NCBI RefSeq assembly: GCF_020536995.1
Contig: NC_068359.1
Span: 120,516,436-120,580,435 of the forward strand
Origin: Dreissena polymorpha
Lineage: Eukaryota > Mollusca > Bivalvia > Myida > Dreissenidae
Length of the DNA stretch: 64,000 nt
Direction: 5' to 3'
Shown: one piece after another, positions 51,801-59,798 of the stretch
Layout: every line of letters starts with the position of its first letter
Numbering within the stretch: the stretch's first letter is position 1
Program-made: the position numbers and the translations under genes
Notes under the pieces: model-generated
The model's database searches: none
What the model was told of the DNA's origin: nothing
What the model saw: only the letters and a program-made list of their open reading frames with translations

Positions 51801-54800
51801 CATATTTGTTTTACAAAAAGTAAAAAAAACAACATTTCTTGCTGCTGGGCTCATATCTTGGGGACAATAAAACATTTTTTTAACTAAAAAAGACCTGTCC
51901 CAGTCAGCAAAAATGGCGTATTTGATCGTATTTTCAATTACTGTTAAAATTCTTTTCCTTATTTATGCTTTATTCAAAGGTCAAAATGTTTTAAAAGCTC
52001 ACAATCAATGAATCATACGTTATAAATAAAAAAAAATTGGCAAATTTGCTAGATCTATCTTGCCGATTTTTGATGCAAAACAACCTAAACAGTAAACTTT
52101 AGCAACAGAAAATACGACCAAATTCGGGGTGTTAGTTAAAAAAAATAAAAACCCTACCTGGTTGGTCTTGATGGTTCTTATATTCTTTATGTGATAAGGG
52201 CCCTCTGCGTGGAGACGCAATGCCTTCTTCCCACAAGACTGATAATTCAGGGTTTTCTTACAAACTTCTCAAACCGCTTTTCCACAATGCTTCCACTTTT
52301 CTCAACCAGTTCACTACCCGCCCGTAGACTACAGCGGGGAATGGCCACCCATTATAAACTGTACGCTGAAGTTTCTTTAGCTACCAACAGGCAAGTATCT
52401 CGTTGCCATTTTTCTCAACTTAAGTCTAAACACAGCTTCCCATTCGGCATCAAATATACGCAAAAAGTACTCAAATTGATTTAAATCGGCAGCAATCTTT
52501 AATCAGATGTAATTGTTTATTTAATCCTCTACGATGTACGATTTGTTTTCACATCAGTAATTTGTCTCGATGACCGGTGTTAATGCCGACTGCGTATGAA
52601 TTTTTCAGGTCAATAACACGGCGATGTATTGATGCACAGTCTACAGCTGAAAGCGGTTAATATCTGGGACGGCATGTCAGGAAAAAAATCAATACCGACT
52701 AGAAATGGCGCGGCAGAGGCGGACGCGTATCCCCACGCCGAATGTTTGACCTAGGTGTGCCCCAGGGTTGGTAATGGGGCCATGCATAGCTGAGATTGAC
52801 CGTATTGTCATAAGAGAAGTTCATCATCAATTAGAAGTGAATTGGTGTAGAAATGAAGAAGTTATAGTAAAAGGCAATTTTGGGTGGGTGTGACATATGT
52901 GGGCAGGGCGCCCCAGGGTTGGTAATGGGGCCATGCATAGTTGAGATTGACCGTATTGTCATAAGAGAGGTTCAGTATCAATTTGAAGTGAATCGGTGTA
53001 GAAATGAAGAAATTATAGTAAAAGGCAATTTTGGGTGGGTGTGGTCTATGTGGGCGGGGCGCCCCAGGGTTGGTAATGGGGCCATGCATAGTTGAGATTG
53101 ACTGTATTGTCATAAGAGAAGTTCAATATCAATTTGAAGTGAATCGGTGTAGAAATGAAGAAATTATAGTAAAGGCAATTTTGGGTGGGTGTGGTCTATG
53201 TGGGCGGGGCCCCAGGGTTGGTTATGGGGCCATGCATAGTTGAGATTGACCCTAATGTCATAAGAGAAGTTCAGTATCAATTTGAAGTGAATCCGTGTAG
53301 AAATGAAAAAATTATAGTAAATGGAATTTTTTGGTGGGTGTGGCCTATGTGGGCGGGCGCCCCAGGGTTGGGATTGGGGCCATGCATAGTTGAGATTGAC
53401 CCTAATGTCATAACAAAAGTTCAGTATCAATTTGAAGTGAATCCGTGTAGAAATGAAAAAATTATAGTAAATGGAAATTTTTGGTGGGTGTGGCCTATGT
53501 GGGCGGGGCGCCCCAGGGTTGGGAATGGGGCCATGCATGGTTGAGATTGACCGTATTGTCATAGGTGAGGTCCAGTATCAATTTGAAGTGAATCGGTGTA
53601 GAAATAAAGAAGTAAATGTAAAATAACCTAAAAAAATGAGTGATAATTTCTGACGCGGCCCCACCCCAACCCCTATAACTTTTGACCCAGGGGTCAGATC
53701 AAAATTCCAAATAGTGCAGGGTCGCACATATGCTCATAGCTACCATGTGTGTAAATTTCAAGGTTCTAGTGCTTTTAGTGTAGGAGGAGATAGTGGCCAG
53801 GACGGACGGACAGACGGACGGACGGACGGACGGCGGAGATCACCACAATATCCCCACCTTTTTTTCAAAAAGCGTGGGGATAATAATTCGCATTGTTCAT
53901 TAATTAAGCAACGATTAATAACACTTATCCTTTATGGATTTTCATGAAAGAAAAACCATAATAAAGAAAATTTTATTCTCTTTAATCTGATATATAAACA
54001 AGTTTGGAAAGAATTGGATGAAAAATTTGGACTTTATTGCATAAACACCATTTTCTCAATTCAAGGGGAGGTAATTCTGTACTTCATGGACCAATAATGC
54101 TCATTTTTTGTAGGGTTCGTGTCCTCATAGATATAAAGACACTGTGCAAATTTGGAAAGGATCGGACAAAAAATGTGGAAGATTTTTGAAAGTTTTCACA
54201 AAATAGACAAAAACGAATAAACATGCAAAGTTCAACGAGCTCCTGCGACCATGTTTTTTGACGAATCAAATTTCTTTGAACAACTTTTTCAGGGGAGCCT
54301 TCAAAGGTCATCCCTGTGAAATTTTTTGAAAATCTGATGAGCGGTTTCTGACAAGAAGATTTTTAAGGTTTTTACCATATATGGTCATGGCGGCCATCTT
54401 GGTTATGTGATCAAATTTTTTTTAACAATTCTTTTGTCCAATGACCTAGGGATGCTCCACATGAAATTTAGTTGAAATTGGCTCAATGGTTTAGTAGAAG
54501 AAGATGTTTACAAATTGTTTACAGACAGACGGACGGACGCCGGACGCTGATTGATCACAATAGCTCACTCCGAGCTATCGCTCAGGTGAGCTAAAAAGTG
54601 TACACATATTCCTGGCACAACTGTGCTAATTCTTACATACCTATTGCTCTCAGGTGTTGGACATGTAAAGGACTGGTCTACTTTGACTAGATATATCCGG
54701 TTGACGACATCATTTCCCAGCTCAGACATAACCTTGAACAGCTCTGGTTCCCAGGTATCCAGCGTGATTGATCGCACCTTTGACACATGGACCCCAAAAC

Positions 54801-57800
54801 CCCTACAACAAATAACATAAGTGATTGCACCTTGAACACATGAACCCAAAACCCCTGCAAAAAGTACAGTGAGTCAAACATATAGACTGACTACTTACTT
54901 AGAAAGAATTATCTAGAAGTATCCAGTTTTACAGAGGTAAGACCATGTTTTCAATTAGATGAAACATCTAAGATAATGTGGAATTACACACTTCATTGAG
55001 ATCATTTAACTTAATAAAATTGAATGACCTATTAACTTTGTATCCCAGAGCAATCTATACACATACACGTCTTTCCCAGAGTTATCTATAAACATACCTG
55101 TGTATGCCAAAGCACTCTATACAATTACCTGCGTATCCCAGAGCACTCTATAAACAGGGTGATGTCCTTACCTGTGTATGCCGAAGCACTATATAATGTA
55201 CCTGTGTATCCCAGAGCACTATATACACGTACCTGTTTATCCAAGAGCACTCTATACACATACCTGTGTATCCCAGAGCACTCTATACACATACCTGTGT
55301 ATCCCAGAGCACTATATACACATACCTGTTTATCCAAGAGCACTCTATACACATACCTGTGTATCCCAGAGCACTCTATACACATACCTGTGTATCCCTG
55401 AGCACTCTATACACGTACCTGTGTATCCCAGAGCACTCTATACAAGTCCTGTGTATCCCAGCGCACTCTTGCATGTACCTGTGTACCCCAGAGCACTTTA
55501 TACACCTACCTGTGTATCCCAGAGCATTCTATACACGTACCTGTGTATCCCAGAGCACTCTATACATGTACCTGTGTATCCCAGAGCACTCTATACACAT
55601 ATCTATGTATCCCAGAGCACTCTATACACATACATGTGTATCCAAGAGCACTTTATACACATACCTATGTATCCCAGAGCACTCTATACACGTACCTATG
55701 TATCCCAGGGCATTCTATACACGTACCTGTGTATCCCAGAGCACTCTATACACATACCTGTGTATCCCAGAGCACTCTATACATGTACCTGTGTATCCCA
55801 GAGCACTCTATACACATACATGTGTATCCCAGAGCACTCTATACACATACCTGTGTATCCCAGAGCACTCTATACATGTACCTGTGTATCCCAGAGCACT
55901 CTATACACATACATGTGTATCCCAGAGCACTCTATACACGTACCTGTGTATCCCAGAACACTCCATACATGTACCTGTGTATCCCAGAGCACTCTATACA
56001 CATACATGTGTATCCCAGAACACTCCATACATGTACCTGTGTATCCCAGAGCACTCTATACACATACATGTGTATCCCAGAGCACTCTATACACATACCT
56101 GTGTATCCCAGAGCACTCTATACACATACATGTGTATCCCAGAGCACTCTATATACGTACCTGTGTATCCCAGAGCACTCTATACACGTACCTGTGTATC
56201 CCAGAGCACTCTATACACAGGGTGATGCCCAGGTTGATGCTGGTCCAGGCTGGGTCTGGGGCTCCACAGTCACAGCATTTGGAGTTGCCAGGTATCTTGT
56301 AAAGCTGCTCTCGCTGACTGAAACAGAATGAGCACAGGTAATGACAGGACTCATGAAAGTTGTACCAGAAAATCTGTTAAAATCATGCAAAAATGTAGTA
56401 CAGCATTTGAACATTACGGTCTCTGAAATAATAAAAAAATATTTTTAATTTTGATTTTCAATGTTTTCAACAGTATTATAGTCGAATCAATGCCTTTAGT
56501 AAACAGTCCTACTCACATTTTTTCTGGATACGCCTATTTAGCTTTACTAAGTTCACATTCCTATGCCTATTACTCACAAGTTCTCGAGAAGTATCAGAGC
56601 CAGGGGAAGAATGGCCATAGAACTATCCAAACACAAGTAATGAAGTTTGACAGTGAATAACACTTGGGAAACATAGTACAGAACTCTACAGCTACGCTAT
56701 GAGCACCAAAATATTATGCAATGTATACCAAGCAACAAAAACAAACACAACACCACAATTGTTGGCCAAGAGCCACTTACAGCTGTCCTTTGCTCTTCTT
56801 GGGTGGTGCAGGGGCAGGGCTCTCTGTGGAGACAGTGGCCAGCTCTGTTGATGAGTTGGTTCGGGTCGTGCTCCTACTGCTGCTGTCATCATCCTACACG
56901 GAAGGGGAAAGTCAAGCATAAGTCAACGGTAAAACACCTTAAAGTTTTTTATTCATAAATTCTTCATATAAGCCTTGCTTAACTCATTTATGGGTAGCGT
57001 CTAGAAAAAAGACCTTGGCAAACAGCATAGACCTAGATGAGACGCTGAATGATGCAGCGTCTCATCAGGGTCTGCGCTGTTTGCTTAAAGGAATTTCTGT
57101 AAGAAATATTGTTTGTTCAAAGTAAGTTTCCCACCTCTTTCTCCATCTGCTTTCTCTCAGCCTCTCTGAACGCCCTTGTGACCCCGGACTGTATTGCACT
57201 GACCCACGCCTGGAACTCCTCCTCCGTGTGAGCTTGTAACATGTGGCTCCTGTGGGATAAACATTTCTCTTGGCCAGGAGTGTTATTAGTTTAAACTGAT
57301 ATATATTAGCTGGATTGCATAGAAAGCATAAGGCTTGTTTAAAACGCTCTCGAGTCCATTTCCTGGGCCTAGAACCAGTACTTGGTGTCTATGGGAAGAT
57401 CTGAAGAATGCTCCCACAGTGGGGATCGAACCTTTGGGCTACCGGTAGCTAGGCAGACACCATAACCTCTATGCCACAACCAGAGTGTTATAATGTATAA
57501 ATTCTTTTTTGAATACATGATAATTACTTTATAAATTGCCATTTCAACACACTGTGAACAAGTCCCTTTACATGTTTGCTAGGCACAGTATGCTATACCA
57601 TTCAAGATATACACAATAACTTGTATTGCCTTGTATAAGATCCATATTGGACTCAATATGAATAATCTTCTTAACACCTATGTAACATCGAATACAAGTT
57701 AGTGTTTTTCCCTGTTTTTGCGTGGCGCTGTGCCATGCCGCCTTTCTTAAGCACTACTCTGCCCTTTTCAAAGGCAAAAACTGCCATTTGCCCTTATTAA

Positions 57801-58231
57801 TAACATCTTAATTGCCCCTTGACCAAACTTCTTAGCCGACTAGTATCAGAGAATGCCCCCAAAAGCAGCAAAGATTCACGCGGTTTTGAATAAGTCATGC
57901 GTGAATAACTCCGTGTCAATATCCATCGATAATTTCAGTGTGTTTATTATACCAAGCACACAAATCGGTCCTCCTGGGTCAAGAGTTTTGCACTTTACCA
58001 GGGCAACAAACATTTTGACTGCATCAAATACCCCTACTCACCTGGTTGTTCACAGCATCAAATACACCTACTGACCTGGTTGGTGATAGGACCTCGAAGC
58101 AGAACCTTCTATCTATGTCATAGGCAGGTTTCACGGTGCACAATCTCAGGTCCTCCTCCATCACTGTGACCTCCTTGTCCTTGGAGCGCTTCTGGTAGCG
58201 GAGCTGGTTGTCCTCCACTGTGAACCAGCGC
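30773..58231 (-). CDS. ACAP2: ACAP-type Arf GAP (PH, ArfGAP, ankyrin part; 13 exons)
   Basis: Thirteen exons, all GT-AG and phase-compatible, give 541 codons of an ACAP protein plus a stop. Order: most of the PH domain ([14 protein letters not shown] to QAWVSAIQ), Ser/Pro linker, ArfGAP zinc finger (CCDC, 16 residues, CIEC) with arginine finger R of CSGIHR, acidic linker, ankyrin repeats, and the conserved C-terminus [17 protein letters not shown]. ACAPs bind phosphoinositide membranes through BAR-PH and stimulate GTP hydrolysis on Arf6 in endosome recycling and actin remodelling. The N-terminal BAR domain (about 265 residues) and PH start were not found up to 64000. The vertebrate paralogue (ACAP1/2/3) cannot be fixed; invertebrates usually have one gene. 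Introns are unusually rich in minisatellites and nested elements. Confidence 0.95.
31569..33281 (+). repeat. Bivalve compound repeat in last ACAP intron
   Basis: Starts aacaagagggcctcaaaggc, ends ctcaggtcagctaaaaa. Inside are about ten copies of a roughly 150-170-bp unit (cttctgaccaagtttcatga, gtggcctctagagtgttaac, ccccgccccc). Open frames here are repeat by-products. Confidence 0.8.
33500..33564 (-). CDS. ACAP2: ACAP exon: C-terminal helix
   Basis: Acceptor cttgttttacag, donor gtgggt, phase 2 to 1. It encodes [14 protein letters not shown] and DDYLGSNP, as in ACAP LLRLARMNEEMRES. Confidence 0.95.
33950..35015. repeat. 21-bp minisatellite, about 49 copies
   Basis: Unit resembles aattgtcaatcactctatag, with many point variants, so it is old. 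It ends about 20 bp from the donor of the last ankyrin exon but does not include exon sequence. Confidence 0.95.
35037..35086 (-). CDS. ACAP2: ACAP exon: last ankyrin repeat (50 nt)
   Basis: Acceptor caatgttgtag, donor gtaagt, phase 0 to 2. It encodes [16 protein letters not shown], nearly identical to vertebrate ACAP. Confidence 0.95.
35674..35734 (-). CDS. ACAP2: ACAP exon: ankyrin repeat (61 nt)
   Basis: Acceptor cttatttcag, donor gtacgt, phase 2 to 0. It encodes [19 protein letters not shown], close to the ACAP GQVCLFLKRGA segment. Confidence 0.95.
36058..36303. repeat. 15-bp minisatellite, about 16 copies
   Basis: Unit cgtttaacactgtat, with minor variants (cattt, accgttt). It lies in an ACAP intron; open frames on both strands are by-products of the 15-bp unit. 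Confidence 0.95.
36817..36926 (-). CDS. ACAP2: ACAP exon: ankyrin repeat
   Basis: Acceptor acattttcag, donor gtaaga, phase 0 to 2. It encodes [19 protein letters not shown] and [14 protein letters not shown], matching ACAP ankyrin repeats. Confidence 0.95.
37354..37580 (-). CDS. ACAP2: ACAP exon: linker and first ankyrin repeat
   Basis: Acceptor cttgtcccacag, donor gtacgg, phase 1 to 0. It encodes an acidic Ser-rich stretch ([19 protein letters not shown]), then [20 protein letters not shown] and [17 protein letters not shown], the first ankyrin repeat. Confidence 0.95.
37617..37840. repeat. Dispersed 'aacagcataaa' repeat
   Basis: Shares gctatgtgcaaacagcataa and 'taagggttgg' with 27480-27670, and in reverse with 22680-22820. 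It is just upstream of the first ankyrin exon. Confidence 0.6.
37858..38757 (+). repeat. 51-bp minisatellite, about 17 copies (left part)
   Basis: Unit contains tataccaggtttgttatgat and 'tatatgagcattgtcc'. It is 17 codons long, so one frame stays open by chance. Two further copies lie at 42327-42420 beyond the inserted element. Confidence 0.95.
38760..42326. mobile_element. 3.6-kb TIR element inserted in the 51-bp array
   Basis: Ends gaccgttccataat and attatggaacggtc, flanked by a TA duplication. A second inverted pair (gtccgccattacactgctgc) lies further in on both sides. The interior has an unexplained open frame at 39017-39355, AT-rich DNA and a nested repeat element (40440-41797). The 51-bp array resumes at its right edge, so the insertion is younger than the array. 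Family not identified. Confidence 0.8.
40440..41797. mobile_element. Nested TIR element (agccggattttt) with internal tandem repeats
   Basis: Inverted ends agccggattttt (40475) and aaaaatccggct (41797). Inside are about seven copies of a 150-190-bp unit (gaccttgaccttcaaatgaa, actctaggtccaagcatacc), and a cccgcccgcccgcccg run near the right end. It lies within the larger element 38760-42326. Confidence 0.8.
42327..42420 (+). repeat. 51-bp minisatellite, right part (about two copies)
   Basis: Same unit as 37858-38757 (tataccaggtttgttatgat), separated from it by the 3.6-kb TA-flanked element. Confidence 0.95.
42425..43715. repeat. Dispersed 'gcttaatgcatgtgcg' repeat split by a transposon
   Basis: Left part (ggcttattgcacatgcttaa) and right part (gcctatgcagactacacagg) lie on either side of the TA-flanked element 42556-43648. 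Related copies: 26330-26570, 33590-33785, 36322-36455. Confidence 0.6.
42556..43648. mobile_element. pogo/Tigger-like non-autonomous element
   Basis: Inverted ends cagtagactctctgtaaacc and ...gcagagtctactg, flanked by TA on both sides. It splits a dispersed repeat (42425-42555 and 43651-43715). No transposase frame seen. The CAGTAGACTCTC-type end resembles pogo/Tigger ends by memory. Confidence 0.75.
43783..43929 (-). CDS. ACAP2: ACAP exon: acidic linker
   Basis: Acceptor ttcttttacag, donor gtgaga, phase 1 to 1. It encodes [20 protein letters not shown] and [14 protein letters not shown]. Low homology, but its phase fits the exons on both sides and the splice sites are good. Being symmetric (147 nt), it could be skipped without frame loss. 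Confidence 0.8.
43995..44168 (+). mobile_element. tRNA-derived SINE, 5'-truncated
   Basis: Keeps a box-B-like part (cccggttggattccc), body (gagcattctttagatttcac) and tail aaataaataggtttaaacta. Related to 3918-4116; box A region lost. Confidence 0.75.
44465..44708. mobile_element. Short TIR element (tatcccccgcc family)
   Basis: Reverse-oriented, shorter relative of 20741-21288, with ends tatcccccgccaatatgctt and gatggcgggggataat and one internal unit (aactcagttattaacagatg). Confidence 0.75.
44709..45799. other. ACAP intron, no feature recognised
   Basis: AT-rich DNA between the short TIR element and the 57/55-bp array. Nothing coding seen. Confidence 0.4.
45800..47615 (-). repeat. 57/55-bp minisatellite, about 32 copies of two unit types
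   Basis: Type A (57 bp) contains atgcccctgtgagttaagtg; type B (55 bp) contains caagcctgtgctttaagtgt and 'gccacatatt'. Both share gcctgtgtagtctgtacagg. B units are scattered singly or in pairs among A units. The sequence resembles the dispersed 'gcttaatgcatgtgcg...cacaggct' repeat elsewhere in the window, its likely source. Open minus-strand frames arise because 57 is a multiple of three. Confidence 0.95.
47845..48056 (-). CDS. ACAP2: ACAP exon: end of ArfGAP and basic linker
   Basis: Acceptor agtattttag, donor gtattt, phase 2 to 1. It encodes [15 protein letters not shown], the last ArfGAP helix (xIxAKYVxRxFV in ACAPs), then a basic, Ser-rich linker ([13 protein letters not shown]). Confidence 0.9.
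48486..49573. repeat. Tandem-repeat element with 'tacccccc' ends
   Basis: About six copies of a roughly 155-bp unit (gtgacctagtttttgacccg ... aactacttgaattagagagc). It begins near gacgaatacccccac, ends with accgacagacagaccgacag and tttgtgggagtata. Same general design as the other TIR-bounded tandem elements here. Confidence 0.7.
49625..49880. mobile_element. Dispersed element, third copy
   Basis: Opposite orientation to 17830-18080: starts acaagaaatgtgcttgtcag, ends ccactatagtggtgggggac. It is in the same ACAP intron as the neighbouring repeats. Confidence 0.7.
50271..54597 (+). repeat. Bivalve compound repeat, with later insertions
   Basis: Left end acaagagggccatgatggcc, right end gctatcgctcaggtgagcta. 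Left interior: tandem units with 'tgacctagtttttgacccc' to about 50920. Right interior: 53940-54597 with gacagacggacggacg near the end. The middle (50930-52700) is another repetitive block with G-rich 'gggggccagggggccgcagg' and AT-rich DNA. 52728-53882 is a nested element. Confidence 0.6.
52728..53882. mobile_element. TIR element (tatccccacgc) with 150-bp tandem repeats
   Basis: Ends tatccccacgc and gcgtggggata. Inside are about five and a half copies of a roughly 150-bp unit (gccccagggttggtaatggg ... gaagtgaatcggtgtagaaa). A gacggacggacgg run lies next to the right end. The open frames in it are repeat by-products. Confidence 0.8.
54641..54802 (-). CDS. ACAP2: ACAP exon: ArfGAP core, second part
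   Basis: Acceptor atttgttgtag, donor gtatgt, phase 2 to 2. It encodes [18 protein letters not shown] and [13 protein letters not shown], standard for ArfGAP domains, then a divergent tail ending PTPESN. Confidence 0.95.
54803..54854 (-). repeat. Decayed 52-bp duplicate of the next exon's acceptor and start
   Basis: Immediately upstream (minus strand) of the exon starting at 54802, the sequence ggggttttgggttcatgtgt with its own tttttgcag acceptor repeats the first 40 or so exon bases in diverged form. The unit length between the two acceptors is 52 bp. Confidence 0.85.
55039..56191 (-). repeat. 31-bp minisatellite of about 37 copies made of an exon end plus splice donor
   Basis: On the minus strand each well-kept unit reads tgtatagagtgctctgggat, then acacag, then gtatgtg, gtacgtg or gtacatg. 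That is codons CIECSGIHR of the adjoining ArfGAP exon followed by its donor. The copy touching the exon is the exon end itself. Copies near the exon are the most uniform; those below about 55200 are diverged. The distal copy at 55125-55165 keeps extra exon sequence ([12 protein letters not shown]). Three units (93 nt) restore the frame. Long open frames on the plus strand here are by-products of the stop-free unit. Confidence 0.95.
56192..56317 (-). CDS. ACAP2: ACAP exon: ArfGAP zinc finger
   Basis: Acceptor ctgtttcag, donor gtacgtg, phase 2 to 2, 126 nt. It encodes [17 protein letters not shown] and [15 protein letters not shown]: the full C-x2-C-x16-C-x2-C zinc ligands and the catalytic arginine. 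Its last 29 coding bases and the donor are the seed of the 31-bp array that starts at the donor. Confidence 0.95.
56781..56893 (-). CDS. ACAP2: ACAP exon: Ser/Pro-rich linker
   Basis: Acceptor ttccgtgtag, donor gtaagt, phase 0 to 2. It encodes a [17 protein letters not shown] low-complexity stretch and a [12 protein letters not shown] tail, linking PH and ArfGAP domains. Homology alone is weak; phase fits both neighbours. Confidence 0.8.
57018..57085. repeat. Palindromic repeat fragment (about 30-bp arms)
   Basis: Imperfect inverted arms gcaaacagcatagacctaga and tctgcgctgtttgc around gatgcagcgtctcat. It lies in the intron after the PH domain. Confidence 0.6.
57135..57249 (-). CDS. ACAP2: ACAP exon: end of PH domain
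   Basis: Acceptor ttatcccacag, donor gtggga, phase 2 to 0. It encodes [20 protein letters not shown], the PH C-terminal helix with its invariant Trp, then a charged tail [11 protein letters not shown]. Confidence 0.9.
57283..57484 (-). mobile_element. tRNA-derived SINE, reverse copy
   Basis: On the minus strand: head with ctaggcagacaccataacct reversed, box-B-like ggttcgatcccc, body shared with 3918-4116, and tail toward 57283 (agtttaaac). It lies in the ACAP PH intron. Confidence 0.75.
58021..58088 (-). repeat. 34-bp tandem duplication across the PH exon donor
   Basis: Copy 58055-58088 holds the true exon end and donor (aaccag, then gtcagtagg). Copy 58021-58054, 29 of 34 identical, repeats both with a donor nearer consensus (aaccag, then gtgagtagg). 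Using the outer donor would add 34 nt and break the frame. Confidence 0.9.
58076..58231 (-). CDS. ACAP2: ACAP exon: PH domain, central part
   Basis: Acceptor ccacttcag, donor gtcagt, phase 2 to 2. It encodes [34 protein letters not shown] and EVLSPT. Its donor region is duplicated immediately downstream (58021-58088). Confidence 0.95.
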
Positions 58232-59798
58232 CTGAAGTGGGTACAATGATACAGTGTATGCACCATGAAAATTGAATTAGTATCATGGTCATGGATAAGT
58301 TAAAATGCTTACAGATTTGTTAACATGGTTAGAGAATATTTATTATAGTTACACAGATCTATACAGAGTATTTACCTTGTTAACATTGTTGGTAGCATGG
58401 TTCTGTTGTATTTAGCATACAGATTTGTAACCATGGTAACAAGTAAGTACAAACATAACATGTGGATACCATGGAAGCAAGAACCAACAAGAGAGGCAAC
58501 TCTTGACGTTACATTATGAGTTGTAAACAAAAAGTTGCTCTTTATTACCTCGCTTTACATGGGTCTAAATAACGTTAAAGAGCTCTTAAAGTGCTCTTTT
58601 TTTTATAGATTAAACAGTCCCAAATCACCAAATCAAGAAAGTTCAAACACTAATCTACCAGAAGATTCAATATCATGCTGCATGAAAGTTATGTACAACA
58701 TGCAAATTATAAACCAAAAAGTTTGGAATATTTGTTTTCGCGATTATAAACAGTGTTCCTGACTGAAATCAATGATCTCTTACTTGAACATCATTTATTA
58801 ATTGGTATACTAGTATACCAAGAAACAGGTAGAATATTTGCGGAAAACATACACATTTTGTGTCTGCTTACATTTACCAAGCGGTTATGGAAATCAAGAA
58901 CTGTGCAGATATATTGCCAGCAATAGTCAGTAACATTAAAATCTTTGGGTGCAGTCATATTGTTTGTCGAAAACCGTGACATGTTGTTTTCTCCGAAACC
59001 GACGATCTGTGATTTCCGTAACCACTTGGAAAATTTCACCAGACAAGTTTTTGTCAAAATTCTTATATTTTCCTCAGCTATTCTGTCACTTTCTTGTTGT
59101 ACACCAATACGTTAATGATTTTAAATTATTACCTTGCTTTTGGTCAGGAACTCCTTATAATTGCTTAAGAAGACGCCTCAAATTTAGCACAAACAATATT
59201 TAAAAATAATATTTCAGTTCATCCTTCTTTTTGATAGTTTCAATTCCTAAAACTTCAACCGCCCACTTATTTTTAAAATTCTGACCAATATCTGATATTT
59301 TCTTTTTCTTTTTCTTTAAAAAAAATAATCTTTTTGGTTAAAAAATGTTAATTTTATAGGTAGTTTGAAAAAAGGGTAAAGATTTAGCTAAATTTGCTAC
59401 ATATGTAAAATAAAATGCCAACAATTATCAAAATATCAACTTTAAATAAAAAATCCATATATAAATTTTATTGAATTATTAAAAAATATTACAAACATTT
59501 AAGGTATTCTTAGAAAACATTATGACATAACAGATAGATAGGAAGATATGAACTAATCAAAAGGTTGCTAGGGTGCCTTCATAGAATTGTAATGATCACA
59601 GAGTGGTGGCTATGGTTAGAGTGATTTACAGGTATATACAATGAGAGGTTACCTGGAACACAAAAGGAGAGTTTATATTCATATCTACTTCTTATAATGG
59701 TGAACTTGTCCTTGACTCAACTGGCATCAAGGTAATAGCAACCAAGGTCTTAATGTTAGATACCTACACACAGAATGCAAGTGCAAATCCTGTGGGTG
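58232..59798. other. Upstream ACAP intron, no exon found
   Basis: I looked on the minus strand for the PH start (a KTWN-like exon end) and BAR helices and found neither. AT-rich; 58370-58440 has short 'catggtta' repetitions. Confidence 0.4.

Noticed and set aside
52862-53562. Gly/Pro-rich frames on both strands
   Set aside because: They fall in the 150-bp tandem units of a TIR element and repeat the unit.
55178-56302. Very long plus-strand open frames (up to 374 codons) of Tyr/Thr/Pro repeats
   Set aside because: They arise because the 31-bp unit has no stop in any of three plus frames. They run antisense through the ArfGAP exon, have no start context and no family match.
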